Shown: positions 9,044-18,868, counted from the first letter of the stretch. The stretch: 64,000 bases of DNA from Gemmatimonadota bacterium (GCA_021298395.1 JAJTFH010000001.1:55792-119791); one strand, 5' to 3'. Translations and numbers: made by a program. Notes: generated by a model not told the origin, from the sequence alone.

Positions 9044-10815
9044 ACTTCCATCCGAACGAGGTCCAGCGGCGCGCGCGGATCGCGATGATGGTCATCCAGG
9101 GGTTGGTGCTGGTGCTCGTGCTGGCCTTCTTCCGCACGCAGATCGTGCAGCACGAGCGCTACGCCCTCGCCGCCGAGGACAATCGCCTGCGGCAGATCCC
9201 GTTGCCGGCCGCGCGTGCGGTGATCTTCGATCGGCGCGGCGAGATCATCGCCGAGAACGTCCCGGGGTATTCCATCTCGGTCTTGGCGCGGAGCGAGCGG
9301 TCGATCCGCGAGTTGATGGAACGCATCTCGACGTTGTCGCCTGTCACGCCGGAGCAGGTCGGGGCGGCGATCCGTCGCTATCGCACCGATCCCTCGCGAC
9401 CGACGGTGCTCTTCACCGACGCGCCGCCGGCCCTCGTGGCGATGCTCGAGGAGCGTCGCGTGACGTTCCCGGAGCTGATCGTGCAATCGGCGCCCAAGCG
9501 CTTCTACCCAGATGGGCCCGTGGTGTCTGCCCTCGTGGGGTACACGGGGGAGGTGAACGATCGGGAGCTCGCCGACTCGAACTTCGCGGACTACAAGCCG
9601 GGGCAGTTGATCGGGAAGGATGGGATCGAACGGCAGTATGAGGCCCGGTTGCGCGGTCGCGAGGGGACCCGATTCATGGAGGTCGATGCGCGGGGTCGGA
9701 TCGTCCGTCCGGTGGCTCGCACCGATCAGATCCCGGAGTCGCTGGAGCCGCTTCGTACCAACATCGACCTCGACCTGCAACGGTTCGTCGCGAGCATCTT
9801 CGGCGATTCGCTGATCGGCGGGGTGGTGGTGATGGAACCGAGCACGGGGGCGGTGCTCGCGTTGCACTCGGCGCCGACCTTCGATCCGAACCGATTCACG
9901 GGGGGAATTCCCAAGAGCTATTGGGATCAGCTACAGGCTGACCCCCGGCGTCCGCTCTACAACAAGGCGATCAAGGGGACCTATCCGCCGGGATCGATCT
10001 GGAAGTTGGCGACCGCGATCATCGCGATGGAGCAGGGACTCGTCGACATCGATGATCGCATGCCGGTGGCATGCCGCGGGGGCTATCAGTTCGGCACCCG
10101 CTTCTTCGGCTGCTGGGATCCCAAGGGGCATGGGAACCCGACGTTGGCGCAGGCGATCGAACATTCGTGTGATACGTATTTCTATCAGCTCGGACTCAAG
10201 GTCGGCTTGCAGCGGCTGATCACGGGCGGGCTCGCGCTCGGGTCGCGGACGCGCAGCGGGATCGATCTCCCGGCGGAGTCGCGGCCGCTCTTCCCGACCG
10301 ATCCCGCGAAGGCGTACTACGACAAGCGGTTCGGCCCGCAGGGGTGGACCAACGCGGTCACGCTCAATCTCTCGATCGGGCAGGGGGAGAACTCGCAGAC
10401 GGTGGTGAGCATGGCGCGGTTCTATACGGCGCTCGCCACCGATGGGAGGGCGGCACGGCCGGAGGTGGTCCAACGGGCGTCGGAGCGGGAGCGGCTCTTC
10501 TCGCTCGCGCCGCGCCAGATGCAGGCGCTCCAGACCGCGCTGACGAGCGTGGTCGGGACCGGGACCGCGGCGGCGTCGCGTATCCAGGGGATCACCGTTG
10601 CCGGGAAGACGGGGACGGCGCAGAACGCGCAGTCGAAGGATCAGTACCATGCCTGGTTCGTCGGCTACGCGCCGGCGGAGGCGCCTCAGCTCGTGGTCGC
10701 GGTGATGCTCGAGTTCGGCGGGCATGGCTCGCGCGCCGCGCGGATCGCCACACGCATCATGGAGCACTACCTGAAGGGGACCGTCGTCGCGATGCCGGAG
10801 ATGGCGGGCGAATGA
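9040..10815 (+). CDS. mrdA: Penicillin-binding protein 2 (peptidoglycan DD-transpeptidase)
   Basis: A 591-residue class B PBP that cross-links lateral peptidoglycan together with the RodA polymerase. It has one N-terminal membrane helix (about 15-35), a dimerisation domain (about 50-230) and a transpeptidase domain with all three active-site motifs: S319-I-W-K322, S376-C-D378 and K523-T-G525. PPGSIWKL and VAGKTGTAQ are typical PBP2 blocks. The ATG at 9040 overlaps the mreD stop; longer upstream extensions would run back through mreD. Confidence 0.95.
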   Translation: MNFHPNEVQRRARIAMMVIQGLVLVLVLAFFRTQIVQHERYALAAEDNRLRQIPLPAARAVIFDRRGEIIAENVPGYSISVLARSERSIRELMERISTLSPVTPEQVGAAIRRYRTDPSRPTVLFTDAPPALVAMLEERRVTFPELIVQSAPKRFYPDGPVVSALVGYTGEVNDRELADSNFADYKPGQLIGKDGIERQYEARLRGREGTRFMEVDARGRIVRPVARTDQIPESLEPLRTNIDLDLQRFVASIFGDSLIGGVVVMEPSTGAVLALHSAPTFDPNRFTGGIPKSYWDQLQADPRRPLYNKAIKGTYPPGSIWKLATAIIAMEQGLVDIDDRMPVACRGGYQFGTRFFGCWDPKGHGNPTLAQAIEHSCDTYFYQLGLKVGLQRLITGGLALGSRTRSGIDLPAESRPLFPTDPAKAYYDKRFGPQGWTNAVTLNLSIGQGENSQTVVSMARFYTALATDGRAARPEVVQRASERERLFSLAPRQMQALQTALTSVVGTGTAAASRIQGITVAGKTGTAQNAQSKDQYHAWFVGYAPAEAPQLVVAVMLEFGGHGSRAARIATRIMEHYLKGTVVAMPEMAGE

Positions 10816-12065
10816 GGCGCGGCCTGCGGCTCCCGGCCGACTGGCCGCTCACCGCGACGGCGGCCCTGCTCACCGTGTTCGGTGTGGCGATGGTCTACTC
10901 GGCAGGGCAGACCGATGTGCCGACCTTCGTCGTCGGGCTCTGGCGCACGCAGCTCCTCTGGGTGATCGTCGGCATCGGCTTTGGGTACGGCGTCTCACGG
11001 CTCTCGGTGCGGCTCGTCGATGCCGTGACCGTGCCCATCTACGCGGTCTCGCTCGTCGTGCTCGCCGCGCTCCTCGTGGTCGGGCAGGGGGCGGGGACCG
11101 CCGCCAGCACCAAGAGCTGGCTCGCGATCGGCGGGGTGCGGCTCGGCCAGCCCTCGGAGCTCGCGAAGATCGCGGTCGTGTTGATGCTCGCTCGTGTCCT
11201 CTCGGCGTCGCGCGCTGCGCCGTCGTCGCTGCGCGAGTTGGTGCCGTCGGCGCTGGTGGTGGGCGTGCCCTGGCTCCTGATCATGGCGCAGCCCGACCTA
11301 GGGACGGGGATCGTCTTCGTCGGCATCTACTTCGCGATGCTCTTCTGGGCGGGGGTGAGTTGGCCGCTCTTGGTGATGGCGGCGAGTCCGGCGCTGAGTC
11401 TCATCCTCGCGTTCAGCACGGGGATCTGGGGGGGATGGTTCCTCCTCCTGCTCGCGGTGGTCGCGTGGGTGCGACCGCCGCGCTGGGAAGGGGTGGGGCT
11501 CGTGGTCGCGAATCTCGCGATGGGGGTGCTCGCCCCCTTGCTCTGGGGACGCCTCGATCCCTATCAACAGCGACGGATCCTCGTCTTCCTCGATCCCTCG
11601 GCCGATCCGCGCGCCTCGGGCTACCATGTGATCCAATCGCAGGTCGCCATCGGCTCGGGGGGATTCTTCGGCAAGGGATTCACGATGGGGTCGCAGAAGC
11701 GCCTCGCCTTCCTCCCCGAGCAGGAGACCGACTTCATCTTCCCGGTCGTGGCGGAGGAGTTGGGCTTCCTAGGGGTGCTCGTCGCGCTCGCGCTCTTCAC
11801 CTTCCTGCTCCATCGCACGGTTCGGGTCGCGTCGCGCGCCACCTCGCCCTTCGCCTCGCTCGTCGCCTTCGGATTGACCGCGGCCTGGTTCACGCACATC
11901 GCGGTGAACATCGGGATGACGGTGGGGGTCCTCCCCGTGACGGGAATCCCGCTCCCGTTCTTCTCCTACGGCGGCTCGTTCATGTTGATGAGTTGGCTCA
12001 CGGTCGGGCTCCTCGTGTCGATCTCCGAGGAAGGGCGGGGACGCGCCGGCGGACTCGTCCTTTAG
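10812..12065 (+). CDS. rodA: Peptidoglycan glycosyltransferase RodA (SEDS family)
   Basis: A 417-residue membrane protein with about ten helices and SEDS hallmarks: QPSELAK, AQPDLGTGIVF, the long periplasmic loop with GxGGFFGKGFTMGSQKRLAFLPEQETDFIF, and the C-terminal GIPLPFFSYGGSFM. RodA polymerises lipid II into glycan strands and is paired with PBP2, encoded just upstream with an ATGA overlap. It is the last gene of the rod-shape operon; accD follows after 49 bases that contain a promoter. Confidence 0.96.
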   Translation: MRRGLRLPADWPLTATAALLTVFGVAMVYSAGQTDVPTFVVGLWRTQLLWVIVGIGFGYGVSRLSVRLVDAVTVPIYAVSLVVLAALLVVGQGAGTAASTKSWLAIGGVRLGQPSELAKIAVVLMLARVLSASRAAPSSLRELVPSALVVGVPWLLIMAQPDLGTGIVFVGIYFAMLFWAGVSWPLLVMAASPALSLILAFSTGIWGGWFLLLLAVVAWVRPPRWEGVGLVVANLAMGVLAPLLWGRLDPYQQRRILVFLDPSADPRASGYHVIQSQVAIGSGGFFGKGFTMGSQKRLAFLPEQETDFIFPVVAEELGFLGVLVALALFTFLLHRTVRVASRATSPFASLVAFGLTAAWFTHIAVNIGMTVGVLPVTGIPLPFFSYGGSFMLMSWLTVGLLVSISEEGRGRAGGLVL

Positions 12066-12080
12066 CGCGGCGTGGGCGCC

Positions 12081-12109
12081 TTGCCCTCCCCTCCGGCCCC
12101 CCCCAGCTT
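12081..12109 (+). promoter_or_regulatory. putative promoter of accD-folC (predicted leaderless)
   Basis: TTGCCC (12081-12086) and CAGCTT (12104-12109) are 17 bp apart, and only five bases separate the -10 from the ATG of accD. CAGCTT departs from the TAnnnT pattern seen elsewhere, so this is weaker than the hisS or dusB cases. The -10 covers an alternative TTG start at 12109, which argues for the ATG at 12115. Confidence 0.4.
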
Positions 12110-12114
12110 TGGGG

Positions 12115-12978
12115 ATGGCCTGGTTCCGGAAGGAGAAGTCCCCGCGTCGCCCGCGCGCCGAGCGTCTGGAGATCCCCAAGGACGCCTGGGAGAAGTGCGA
12201 GGCGTGTGACCATACGGACATCCGTGAGAAGTTCGAGCGGAATGCCAACGTCTGCCCCACCTGCGACCACCATCGGCGCTTTCGGGCCCACGAATATCTG
12301 TCGCTCCTCCTCGACGCGGGGACGATCGCCGAGAAGGACGAGGAGCTCGTCTCCGTCGATCCACTCCAGTTCCCAGACTATCCGGCGCGGCTCAAGAAGG
12401 CGCTCGCGAATGCCGGGGATCACGATGCGATCCTGACCGCGTCGGGGAAGATGGACGGGATGCCGGTGAACCTCGGCGTCATGGACTTCGCCTTCATGGG
12501 TGGGTCGATGGGGTCGGTGGTCGGAGAGAAGATCGCGCGCCTTGGGCAGCGGTCCCTCGAGAAGAAGTGGCCGTTGATCATCATCTCGGCCTCTGGCGGG
12601 GCGCGGATGCAGGAGGGGGTGCTCTCCCTCATGCAGATGGCGAAGACCTCCGCGGTGCTCTCGCAGTTGGCAGAGCGTCGGATCCCCTACGTGTCGTTGC
12701 TCACCAACCCGACCACGGGCGGCGTCAGTGCGTCCTACGCGATGCTCGGCGACGCGATCCTCGCCGAGCCGGGCGCGGTGATCGGATTCGCCGGGCCGCG
12801 CGTCATCAAGCAGACCCTCGGGCAGGATCTCCCTGAGGGATTCCAGACGGCGGAGTTCCTCCTCACGCATGGGATGGTCGATCAGGTGGTGCATCGGCAC
12901 CATCTCAAGCGGACCCTCGGCCAACTGCTACGCCATATGAGTGGCAAGCCGGCCGCGACGGGGTGGACCGCGCCCTGA
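12115..12978 (+). CDS. accD: Acetyl-CoA carboxylase carboxyltransferase subunit beta
   Basis: A 287-residue protein that, with AccA, transfers CO2 from carboxybiotin to acetyl-CoA to make malonyl-CoA. It opens with the family's MAWFRK, followed by a four-cysteine zinc finger (C-x2-C-x15-C-x2-C; CEAC and CPTC). The crotonase-fold core carries GSMGSVVGEKIARL, SASGGARMQEG and NPTTGGVSASYAMLGD. A TTG start two codons earlier is possible, but it sits in the predicted promoter. accD followed by folC, as here with a 16-base overlap, is a widespread order. accA is not in this window. Confidence 0.95.
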   Translation: MAWFRKEKSPRRPRAERLEIPKDAWEKCEACDHTDIREKFERNANVCPTCDHHRRFRAHEYLSLLLDAGTIAEKDEELVSVDPLQFPDYPARLKKALANAGDHDAILTASGKMDGMPVNLGVMDFAFMGGSMGSVVGEKIARLGQRSLEKKWPLIIISASGGARMQEGVLSLMQMAKTSAVLSQLAERRIPYVSLLTNPTTGGVSASYAMLGDAILAEPGAVIGFAGPRVIKQTLGQDLPEGFQTAEFLLTHGMVDQVVHRHHLKRTLGQLLRHMSGKPAATGWTAP

Positions 12979-14246
12979 ACACCGGTGCGTATCGGGCCGC
13001 GCTCGACGCCCTCTTCGCGCGGACCACGGGGCAGTGGAAGTTGGGACTCGAGCGCGTGGAGGGGTTCCTTCGCGAGCTCGGTGATCCGCATCGGCGGATT
13101 CCGACCGTGCACATCGCCGGCACCAATGGGAAGGGGAGTGTCTGCGCCTCCCTCGAGACGGTGCTGCGTCGGCGGGGCTTCCGCGTGGGGACCTACACCT
13201 CGCCCCATCTCGTCGACTTCCGCGAGCGCTTCCGCATCGATGGGGCGCCGATCGACGAGGCGCCGATCTTCGACTTCCTCGAGCGGTGGACGCCGAGGGT
13301 CGAGACGCTCGGGGTGACCTTCTTCGAGGCGACGACGGCGATGGGATTCCAGCTCTTCGCCGATGCCCAGGTCGATATCGCGGTGATCGAGACGGGGCTC
13401 GGGGGGCGACTCGACGCGACGAACGTGGTGCAGCCCCTCGTCGCCGGGGTCACGAGCATCGGCTTCGACCACATGGAGTGGTTGGGCGAGACCCTCCCGA
13501 AGATCGCGCGGGAGAAGGCGGGGATCTTCAAGCCAGGGGTACCGGCGATCGTGGGCGAGCCCGATCCGGCGGTACGCCACGTGTTGGCGGAGGAGGCGGC
13601 CCGCCGGGGTGCCGCCCCCGTCCGCATCGTCGCCGAGGAGGGGGAGGCGACCGCGATCCGCGTCACGGCAGCGGGGACGACGTTCCGCTGGCAGGGGCTC
13701 GAGGTCGCGACGGGGTTGCCGGGGCACCACCAGGTGGCCAATGCGCTGGTGGCGCTCACCATGCTCGACGCCCTTCCGGCTCCCTTCCATGTGCCGCGTG
13801 AGGCGGCAGTGACGGCGCTCGCCGAGGTCCAGCTGGCGGGTCGGTTCTCACGCCAGGGGCGCTGGATCTTCGATGTGGCGCACAACCCCGCGGGGGCGGC
13901 GGTCACGGCAGAGACCCTGCGTGCGGTCGCCCCGCCCGGGCCCGTGGTCGCCCTCGTGAGCGTCTTGGGGGACAAGGATTGGCGCGGGATCCTCCGGGCC
14001 CTGGCGCCGGCGGTCCAGGGGTTCCTCCTCACCAATGCCCCCACGGCCCCCGCCAGCCGCGCCTGGGTGGCCGCCGAGGCCCTCGCCTTCGCGCGTGATG
14101 AGGGGTGGCAGGCCGAGCTCGAACCTGACTTCGACCGGGCCTTGGCGCGCGCCCCGTCCATGGGGGAGACCGTCCTCGTGACTGGGTCATTTCACACCGT
14201 GGGCGACGCGATGGCGCGGTTGCCGGGGTCTCCGGCGACCGGGTAG
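12963..14246 (+). CDS. folC: Bifunctional folylpolyglutamate / dihydrofolate synthase
   Basis: A 427-residue Mur-ligase-family enzyme that adds glutamate to folates using ATP. The P-loop is HIAGTNGKGSV. The second conserved block YTSPHLVDFRERFRI and the later VIETGLGGRLDATN and FDVAHNPAGA are family signatures. The GTG start overlaps accD by 16 bases in another frame. The stop codon TAG (14244-14246) forms the first half of the hisS -10 element. Length is normal for FolC. Confidence 0.93.
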   Translation: MDRALNTGAYRAALDALFARTTGQWKLGLERVEGFLRELGDPHRRIPTVHIAGTNGKGSVCASLETVLRRRGFRVGTYTSPHLVDFRERFRIDGAPIDEAPIFDFLERWTPRVETLGVTFFEATTAMGFQLFADAQVDIAVIETGLGGRLDATNVVQPLVAGVTSIGFDHMEWLGETLPKIAREKAGIFKPGVPAIVGEPDPAVRHVLAEEAARRGAAPVRIVAEEGEATAIRVTAAGTTFRWQGLEVATGLPGHHQVANALVALTMLDALPAPFHVPREAAVTALAEVQLAGRFSRQGRWIFDVAHNPAGAAVTAETLRAVAPPGPVVALVSVLGDKDWRGILRALAPAVQGFLLTNAPTAPASRAWVAAEALAFARDEGWQAELEPDFDRALARAPSMGETVLVTGSFHTVGDAMARLPGSPATG

Positions 14247-14249
14247 ATT
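14220..14249 (+). promoter_or_regulatory. putative leaderless promoter of hisS inside the end of folC
   Basis: TTGCCG (14220-14225) and TAGATT (14244-14249) are 18 bp apart; six bases follow before the hisS ATG at 14256. A start site at the usual distance would fall on the A of ATG. The first three bases of the -10 are the folC stop codon. Confidence 0.5.
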
Positions 14250-14255
14250 CCTCGG

Positions 14256-15632
14256 ATGAGTAGCGGGGCGTTACCCGGATTCCGTGATTTCTATCCCGAC
14301 GAGCTGGCCCGCCGCGCCCATATCTTCCAGGCCTGGCGGGCCGTCGCGCGCCGATACGCCTTCGTCGAGTATGATGGCCCCCCGCTCGAGCCCTTGGACC
14401 TCTACACCCGCAAGAGCGGGGACGAGATCGTCGGCCAACTCTACAACTTCGTGGATAAGGGGGGGCGGGAGGTCGCCCTCCGCCCGGAGATGACCCCGAC
14501 CTTCGCCCGGATGGTGGGGGCCCGCGCCAACGCCCTCCGCAAGCCGGTGCGGTGGTTCTCGACCCCACAGCTCTTCCGCTACGAGCGGGCCCAGCGCGGT
14601 CGGCTTCGTGAGCACTACCAGCTCAACGTCGACATCGTCGGCGAGGCGAGCGAGGTCGCCGACGCCGAGCTCTTGGCCGTCGCCGTCGACATCATGCGCG
14701 AGCTCGGGCTCACGAGCGCCGATGTGCGCGCGCGGGTCAGTGACCGGCGGTTGTTGAATGGGGTGCTGCAGGCGCTCGGGGTGAGCGAGATGCAGGTGCC
14801 CGCGGTCTACGCCGTGGTCGACAAGCTCGCCCGTCAGCCGCGCGAGGTCTCCGCCGAGACGCTCGCCGCCGCGGGGCTCACCCCCGCCATGGTGGAGGAG
14901 GTGCTCACGCTGGCCTCCGGTGTGACGCTTGAGACCTTGCGTTCCCGGTTCGGGGCGCATCCGTCCGCCGCCGAGTCGATCGAGCGCTTCGGGCGCTACC
15001 TGGAGCACTGCGCCGCCCTCGGGATCGGGGCGTGGGTCGATCTCGACCTCTCGATCGTGCGCGGGCTCGCGTACTACACGGGGATCGTCTTCGAGCTCTT
15101 CGACGCGAAGGGGGAGCTCCGCGCGATCTGCGGGGGCGGGCGATACGACACCCTCCTCAAGGCCCTCGGTGGGACGGACCTTCCGGCGCTCGGCTTCGGC
15201 ATGGGCGATGTGGTCCTCGGCGAACTGCTGCAGGATCGCGGGCTCTTCCCGACCACCATCGGCACGACGGCCGACCTCTATCTCGTCGCCGGGCATGGGG
15301 CGGTGGGGCGTCCCTATGCCGAGGCACTGCAGCTGGTGAGTGCGCTTCGCCGCGCCGGATTCCAGGTGGATCACGGCCTCAACGCCGAGCGCTTCCTCTC
15401 GCAGGCCACCCGCAATCAGGTGGATGGCGCCAAGAAGGCGGGGGCCGCCGCCGTCTTCGGGGTGCGCGAGGATGGCCAGGTCGAGGTGACCTCGATCCTC
15501 GGGAAGATGAAGGACGCCCCGACCCATACGATGTCGCTCGCGGCGATCCTCGCCGGCGAGCCCTCCACGATGCAGGCCCTCCGCGACTGGCTCCGGGCCC
15601 GGCGCGACTCGATCTCGAACTCCCATGGCTGA
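14256..15632 (+). CDS. hisS: Histidine--tRNA ligase
   Basis: A 458-residue class II aminoacyl-tRNA synthetase. Motif 1 lies in the first 90 residues with LPGFRDFYPDE. Motif 2 includes RWFSTPQLFRYERAQRGRLREHYQLNVDIVG. The histidine-specific block is VRGLAYYTGIVFELF, motif 3 is GLGFGMGD-like (ALGFGMGDVVL), and a C-terminal anticodon-binding domain follows. It charges tRNA-His. It overlaps proS by 8 bases, forming a two-synthetase unit. Confidence 0.95.
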   Translation: MSSGALPGFRDFYPDELARRAHIFQAWRAVARRYAFVEYDGPPLEPLDLYTRKSGDEIVGQLYNFVDKGGREVALRPEMTPTFARMVGARANALRKPVRWFSTPQLFRYERAQRGRLREHYQLNVDIVGEASEVADAELLAVAVDIMRELGLTSADVRARVSDRRLLNGVLQALGVSEMQVPAVYAVVDKLARQPREVSAETLAAAGLTPAMVEEVLTLASGVTLETLRSRFGAHPSAAESIERFGRYLEHCAALGIGAWVDLDLSIVRGLAYYTGIVFELFDAKGELRAICGGGRYDTLLKALGGTDLPALGFGMGDVVLGELLQDRGLFPTTIGTTADLYLVAGHGAVGRPYAEALQLVSALRRAGFQVDHGLNAERFLSQATRNQVDGAKKAGAAAVFGVREDGQVEVTSILGKMKDAPTHTMSLAAILAGEPSTMQALRDWLRARRDSISNSHG

Positions 15633-17097
15633 CGACAAGAAGCTGACGACGCGCGCCGCAGATTTCAGCGCGTGGTACAACGAACTCGTGTTGCGCTCCG
15701 AACTGGCGGACTATTCGCCGGTGAAGGGGTCGATGGTGATCCGGCCCAATGGGTATGGGATCTGGGAGCGGATGCAGCGCGCCCTAGACGACATGTTCAA
15801 GGCGACGGGGCATCAGAACGCCTATTTCCCGCTCTTCATCCCGCAGAGCTTCCTGAGCAAGGAGGCGCAGCATGTGGAGGGGTTCGCGCCGGAGACCGCT
15901 GTCGTGACACATGGGGGGGGAAAGCTGCTCGAGGAGCCGCTCGTCGTCCGGCCGACGTCGGAGACGATCATCTACCACATGTTCGCGAAGTGGACGCAGT
16001 CGTACCGTGACCTGCCGATCAAGATCAACCAGTGGGCGAACGTCGTGCGCTGGGAGATGCGGACGCGGCTCTTCCTGCGCACCCTCGAGTTCCTCTGGCA
16101 GGAGGGCCACACGGCCCATGCCACCGAGGCGGAGGCGGAGACGGAGGCGCGGCTCATCCTCGGGCTCTATCGCGAGTTCATGGAAGGGTGGATCGCGATG
16201 CCAGTGATCACAGGGCAGAAGACCGAGGGCGAGAAGTTCGCGGGGGCGCTGCGGACCTACTCCTGCGAAGCGATGATGCAGGACAACAAGGCGCTGCAGG
16301 CGGGAACCTCACACAATCTCGGGCAGAACTTCGCCAAGGCGTTCGAGCTCCAGTTCCAGGCGGAGAATGGCGAGATGGCCTTCGCGTGGAACACGTCGTG
16401 GGGGGTGTCGACGCGCATGGTCGGTGGGCTCGTCATGACGCACTCCGATGACAATGGGCTCGTCTGCCCGCCGCGGCTCGCCCCGATCGAGGTGGTGATC
16501 GTCCCGATCTGGAAGTCGGACGAGGAGCGCGCGCGCGTGGTGGAGGCGGCGCACCGGGTACGCGCTGAGCTCATCGAGTGGACCGGGCGTGGCGCGACCG
16601 ATCGCCTCCGCGTGACCGTCGACGACCGCGAGGGGGTGAAGCCCGGGGCCAAGTATTACGAGTGGGAGCTCCGTGGGGTCCCCCTTCGGCTCGAGATCGG
16701 CCCGAAGGATCTCGAGAAGGGGTCGGTCTTCTCGGCGCGGCGCGACACGCGGGCTAAGGCGGCGCTCCCGATGGCCGGGCTCCCGGCGGCGGTCGCCACG
16801 TTGCTCGAGACCATCCAGGGCGATCTCCTCGCGGCGGCGAAGGCGCGCCGCGAGGCGAACTCGCACCGAAACGTGACCTCCTACGCGCAGTTCAAGGAGA
16901 TCATGGAGGGGCCTGGCGGATTCGTGTATGCGGGATGGAATGGCGACCCGGCGATCGAGGCCAAGGTGAAGGAGGAGACCAAGGCGACGATCCGCGTCAT
17001 CCCCGATCCGGAGTTCCGTTCGGCCGAGGCGCCGACGACCTGCCTCGTGACGGGGGAGCCGGCCAGGCACGAAGTGATCTGGGCCAAGGCGTACTGA
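15625..17097 (+). CDS. proS: Proline--tRNA ligase (archaeal/eukaryal-type short form)
   Basis: A 490-residue ProRS without the editing insertion of the E. coli-type enzyme, and with the extra C-terminal domain that ends in Tyr (WAKAY), the hallmark of the archaeal/eukaryal form. Core motifs RPTSETIIYHMF and QEGHTAHATEAEAE are typical. The C-terminal domain normally binds zinc through four cysteines; only one is left here (TTCLVTGEPA), the others being replaced, so zinc binding has probably been lost. It overlaps hisS by 8 bases and lysA by one base. Confidence 0.95.
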   Translation: MADDKKLTTRAADFSAWYNELVLRSELADYSPVKGSMVIRPNGYGIWERMQRALDDMFKATGHQNAYFPLFIPQSFLSKEAQHVEGFAPETAVVTHGGGKLLEEPLVVRPTSETIIYHMFAKWTQSYRDLPIKINQWANVVRWEMRTRLFLRTLEFLWQEGHTAHATEAEAETEARLILGLYREFMEGWIAMPVITGQKTEGEKFAGALRTYSCEAMMQDNKALQAGTSHNLGQNFAKAFELQFQAENGEMAFAWNTSWGVSTRMVGGLVMTHSDDNGLVCPPRLAPIEVVIVPIWKSDEERARVVEAAHRVRAELIEWTGRGATDRLRVTVDDREGVKPGAKYYEWELRGVPLRLEIGPKDLEKGSVFSARRDTRAKAALPMAGLPAAVATLLETIQGDLLAAAKARREANSHRNVTSYAQFKEIMEGPGGFVYAGWNGDPAIEAKVKEETKATIRVIPDPEFRSAEAPTTCLVTGEPARHEVIWAKAY

Positions 17098-18359
17098 TGG
17101 GCGGGTTCTCGCGGCGCGCGGGGGCGTTGGTCGTCGACGCGGTGCCGCTCGCTGCGATCGCCGAGGGGGCCGGCACGCCGGCGTATGTCTATTCGGCTGC
17201 GATGATCCGCGAGCGGATCGCTCGGCTCCGCGCGGCGCTCGAGGGGGTCCCGCACCAGCTGCACTATTCGCTCAAGGCCAACGCCTGTCGCGGGGTGCTC
17301 ACGGTGATCCGCGAATCGGGGTGCGGGTGCGACGTGGTCTCCGGTGGGGAATTGGCCAAGGCGCTTGCGGCGGGATTCGCGCCCTCGCAGATCATCTTCG
17401 GGGGGGTGGGGAAGCAGGCGCATGAGTTGCGCGAGGCGCTTCGCTCGGGGATCAGGCTGATTAACGTGGAGTCGGCCGCGGAGGTGGCGCTCCTAGCGTC
17501 GATCGCCGCGGAGCTCGGCGTGGTGGCCCCGGTGGGATTGCGCGTGAATCCCGAGGTGGATGTCACCAATGCGCACCGCTTCATCGCCACGGGGGAGAAG
17601 GGGCACAAGTTCGGGATCCCGATCGGGGAGGTCGAGGCCGTGGGGCGTCAGGTCTTGGCCTCGCCGCAGCTGCGCCTCCTCGCGCTCGACATGCATGTGG
17701 GATCACAGCTCCACTCGTTCGATGCCTATCGGAATGGAGCGGACCGGTTGGTCGAGGTCGCCCAGCGACTGCAGGGGCTCGGTGCGCCCCTCGCCTATCT
17801 GGATGTCGGGGGTGGACTTCCCGCGACCTACGAGGCGGAGGAGGCCCCGGATCTCGCGGCGTTCGCCGCGATCGTGGCGGGAGCAGCGCGTACGCTCGGT
17901 GTGGAGCTGCTGTTGGAGCCCGGACGATTCCTCGTCGCGGAGGCCGGTGTGCTGCTGACGCGGGTGATCTACCGCAAGGAAAATGGTGGGCGGACGACCT
18001 TGGTCTGTGATGCGGGGATGACGGAGTTGATCCGCCCCTCGCATTACGGGGCGTATCACCGGATCGACTCGGTGGCACAGGTAGCGGGGACGATGGTGGC
18101 CGATGTGGTGGGTCCGGTCTGCGAGACGGGGGATTTCCTCGCCTTGGGTCGGGAGGTACCGGCGGTGGAGGCGGGCGCGCTGCTCGCGGTGCATACCGTG
18201 GGCGCCTACGGATCGGTGATGAGTTCGCAGTACAACGCCCGTCCGCGCGCGGCGGAGGTCGTGGTCGATGGGGATCGCTGGGCGGTGGTGACCGCGCGCG
18301 AGACCTATGCCGACCTCGTGCGGCAGGATGTGGTGCACCCCGAGTGGAGGCAGCGCTGA
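17097..18359 (+). CDS. lysA: Diaminopimelate decarboxylase
   Basis: A 420-residue fold-III PLP enzyme that makes L-lysine from meso-diaminopimelate. The PLP lysine is K60 in HYSLKAN. Other family blocks are GCDVVSGGELAKAL, HKFGIPIGE, HVGSQLHS, DVGGGLPATY, EPGRFLVAEAG and VCETGDFLA, which supplies the active-site Cys from the partner subunit. The ATG overlaps the proS stop (TGATG), and the stop overlaps the next gene likewise. Length and motifs are normal. Confidence 0.95.
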   Translation: MGGFSRRAGALVVDAVPLAAIAEGAGTPAYVYSAAMIRERIARLRAALEGVPHQLHYSLKANACRGVLTVIRESGCGCDVVSGGELAKALAAGFAPSQIIFGGVGKQAHELREALRSGIRLINVESAAEVALLASIAAELGVVAPVGLRVNPEVDVTNAHRFIATGEKGHKFGIPIGEVEAVGRQVLASPQLRLLALDMHVGSQLHSFDAYRNGADRLVEVAQRLQGLGAPLAYLDVGGGLPATYEAEEAPDLAAFAAIVAGAARTLGVELLLEPGRFLVAEAGVLLTRVIYRKENGGRTTLVCDAGMTELIRPSHYGAYHRIDSVAQVAGTMVADVVGPVCETGDFLALGREVPAVEAGALLAVHTVGAYGSVMSSQYNARPRAAEVVVDGDRWAVVTARETYADLVRQDVVHPEWRQR

Positions 18360-18868
18360 TGCGAGTCGGATTACTGTCGGACACCCACGACCGCCTGCCG
18401 GCGATCGAGGGGCTGGTGCGCGAGTTCGTGGCGCGGGAGGTCTCCTTCGTGCTCCATGCCGGGGACTTCTGCGCGCCGTTCTCGCTCCGTCCCTTCATCG
18501 CACACAACGTGGCCCTCGCGGGGGTCTTCGGCGTGAACGACGGGGATCATGCGGGATTACGCCTCGCCGCCGCGAAGGGGATGGGGATGGAGATCTTCGA
18601 GGCGCCGCACAGCCTCGTGCTCGGGGAGAAGAAGGTGTTGCTCGTCCACGAGATCGGGGACGCCCTCGACGGGTCGATCCTCGCGCACGACATCGTGGTC
18701 CATGGGCAGGCCCATCGCGCCTCGACGGCGACCCGTGAGCAGACGCTCCTCGTGAATCCTGGCGAGGCCTGTGGATGGCTCCACGGGACGCCCTCTGCGG
18801 CGATCCTCGACCTCGAGACGCTGAGGGTGGAATCGATCACCCTGCCGGCCGCGGAGTGGGCCCGATGA
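18359..18868 (+). CDS. YfcE/MJ0936-type metallophosphoesterase
   Basis: A 169-residue calcineurin-like phosphoesterase of the small YfcE group. Metal-ligand motifs are SDTHD (D8, H10), HAGDF, the GVNDGDH segment (usually GNCD) and VHGQAHRAS (usually YGHTH). The His of the last two motifs is retained, but their spacing differs slightly from the textbook form. The substrate is unknown; family members hydrolyse phosphodiesters in vitro. The ATG at 18359 overlaps the lysA stop; an upstream GTG (18344) would intrude further into lysA. Confidence 0.82.
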   Translation: MRVGLLSDTHDRLPAIEGLVREFVAREVSFVLHAGDFCAPFSLRPFIAHNVALAGVFGVNDGDHAGLRLAAAKGMGMEIFEAPHSLVLGEKKVLLVHEIGDALDGSILAHDIVVHGQAHRASTATREQTLLVNPGEACGWLHGTPSAAILDLETLRVESITLPAAEWAR

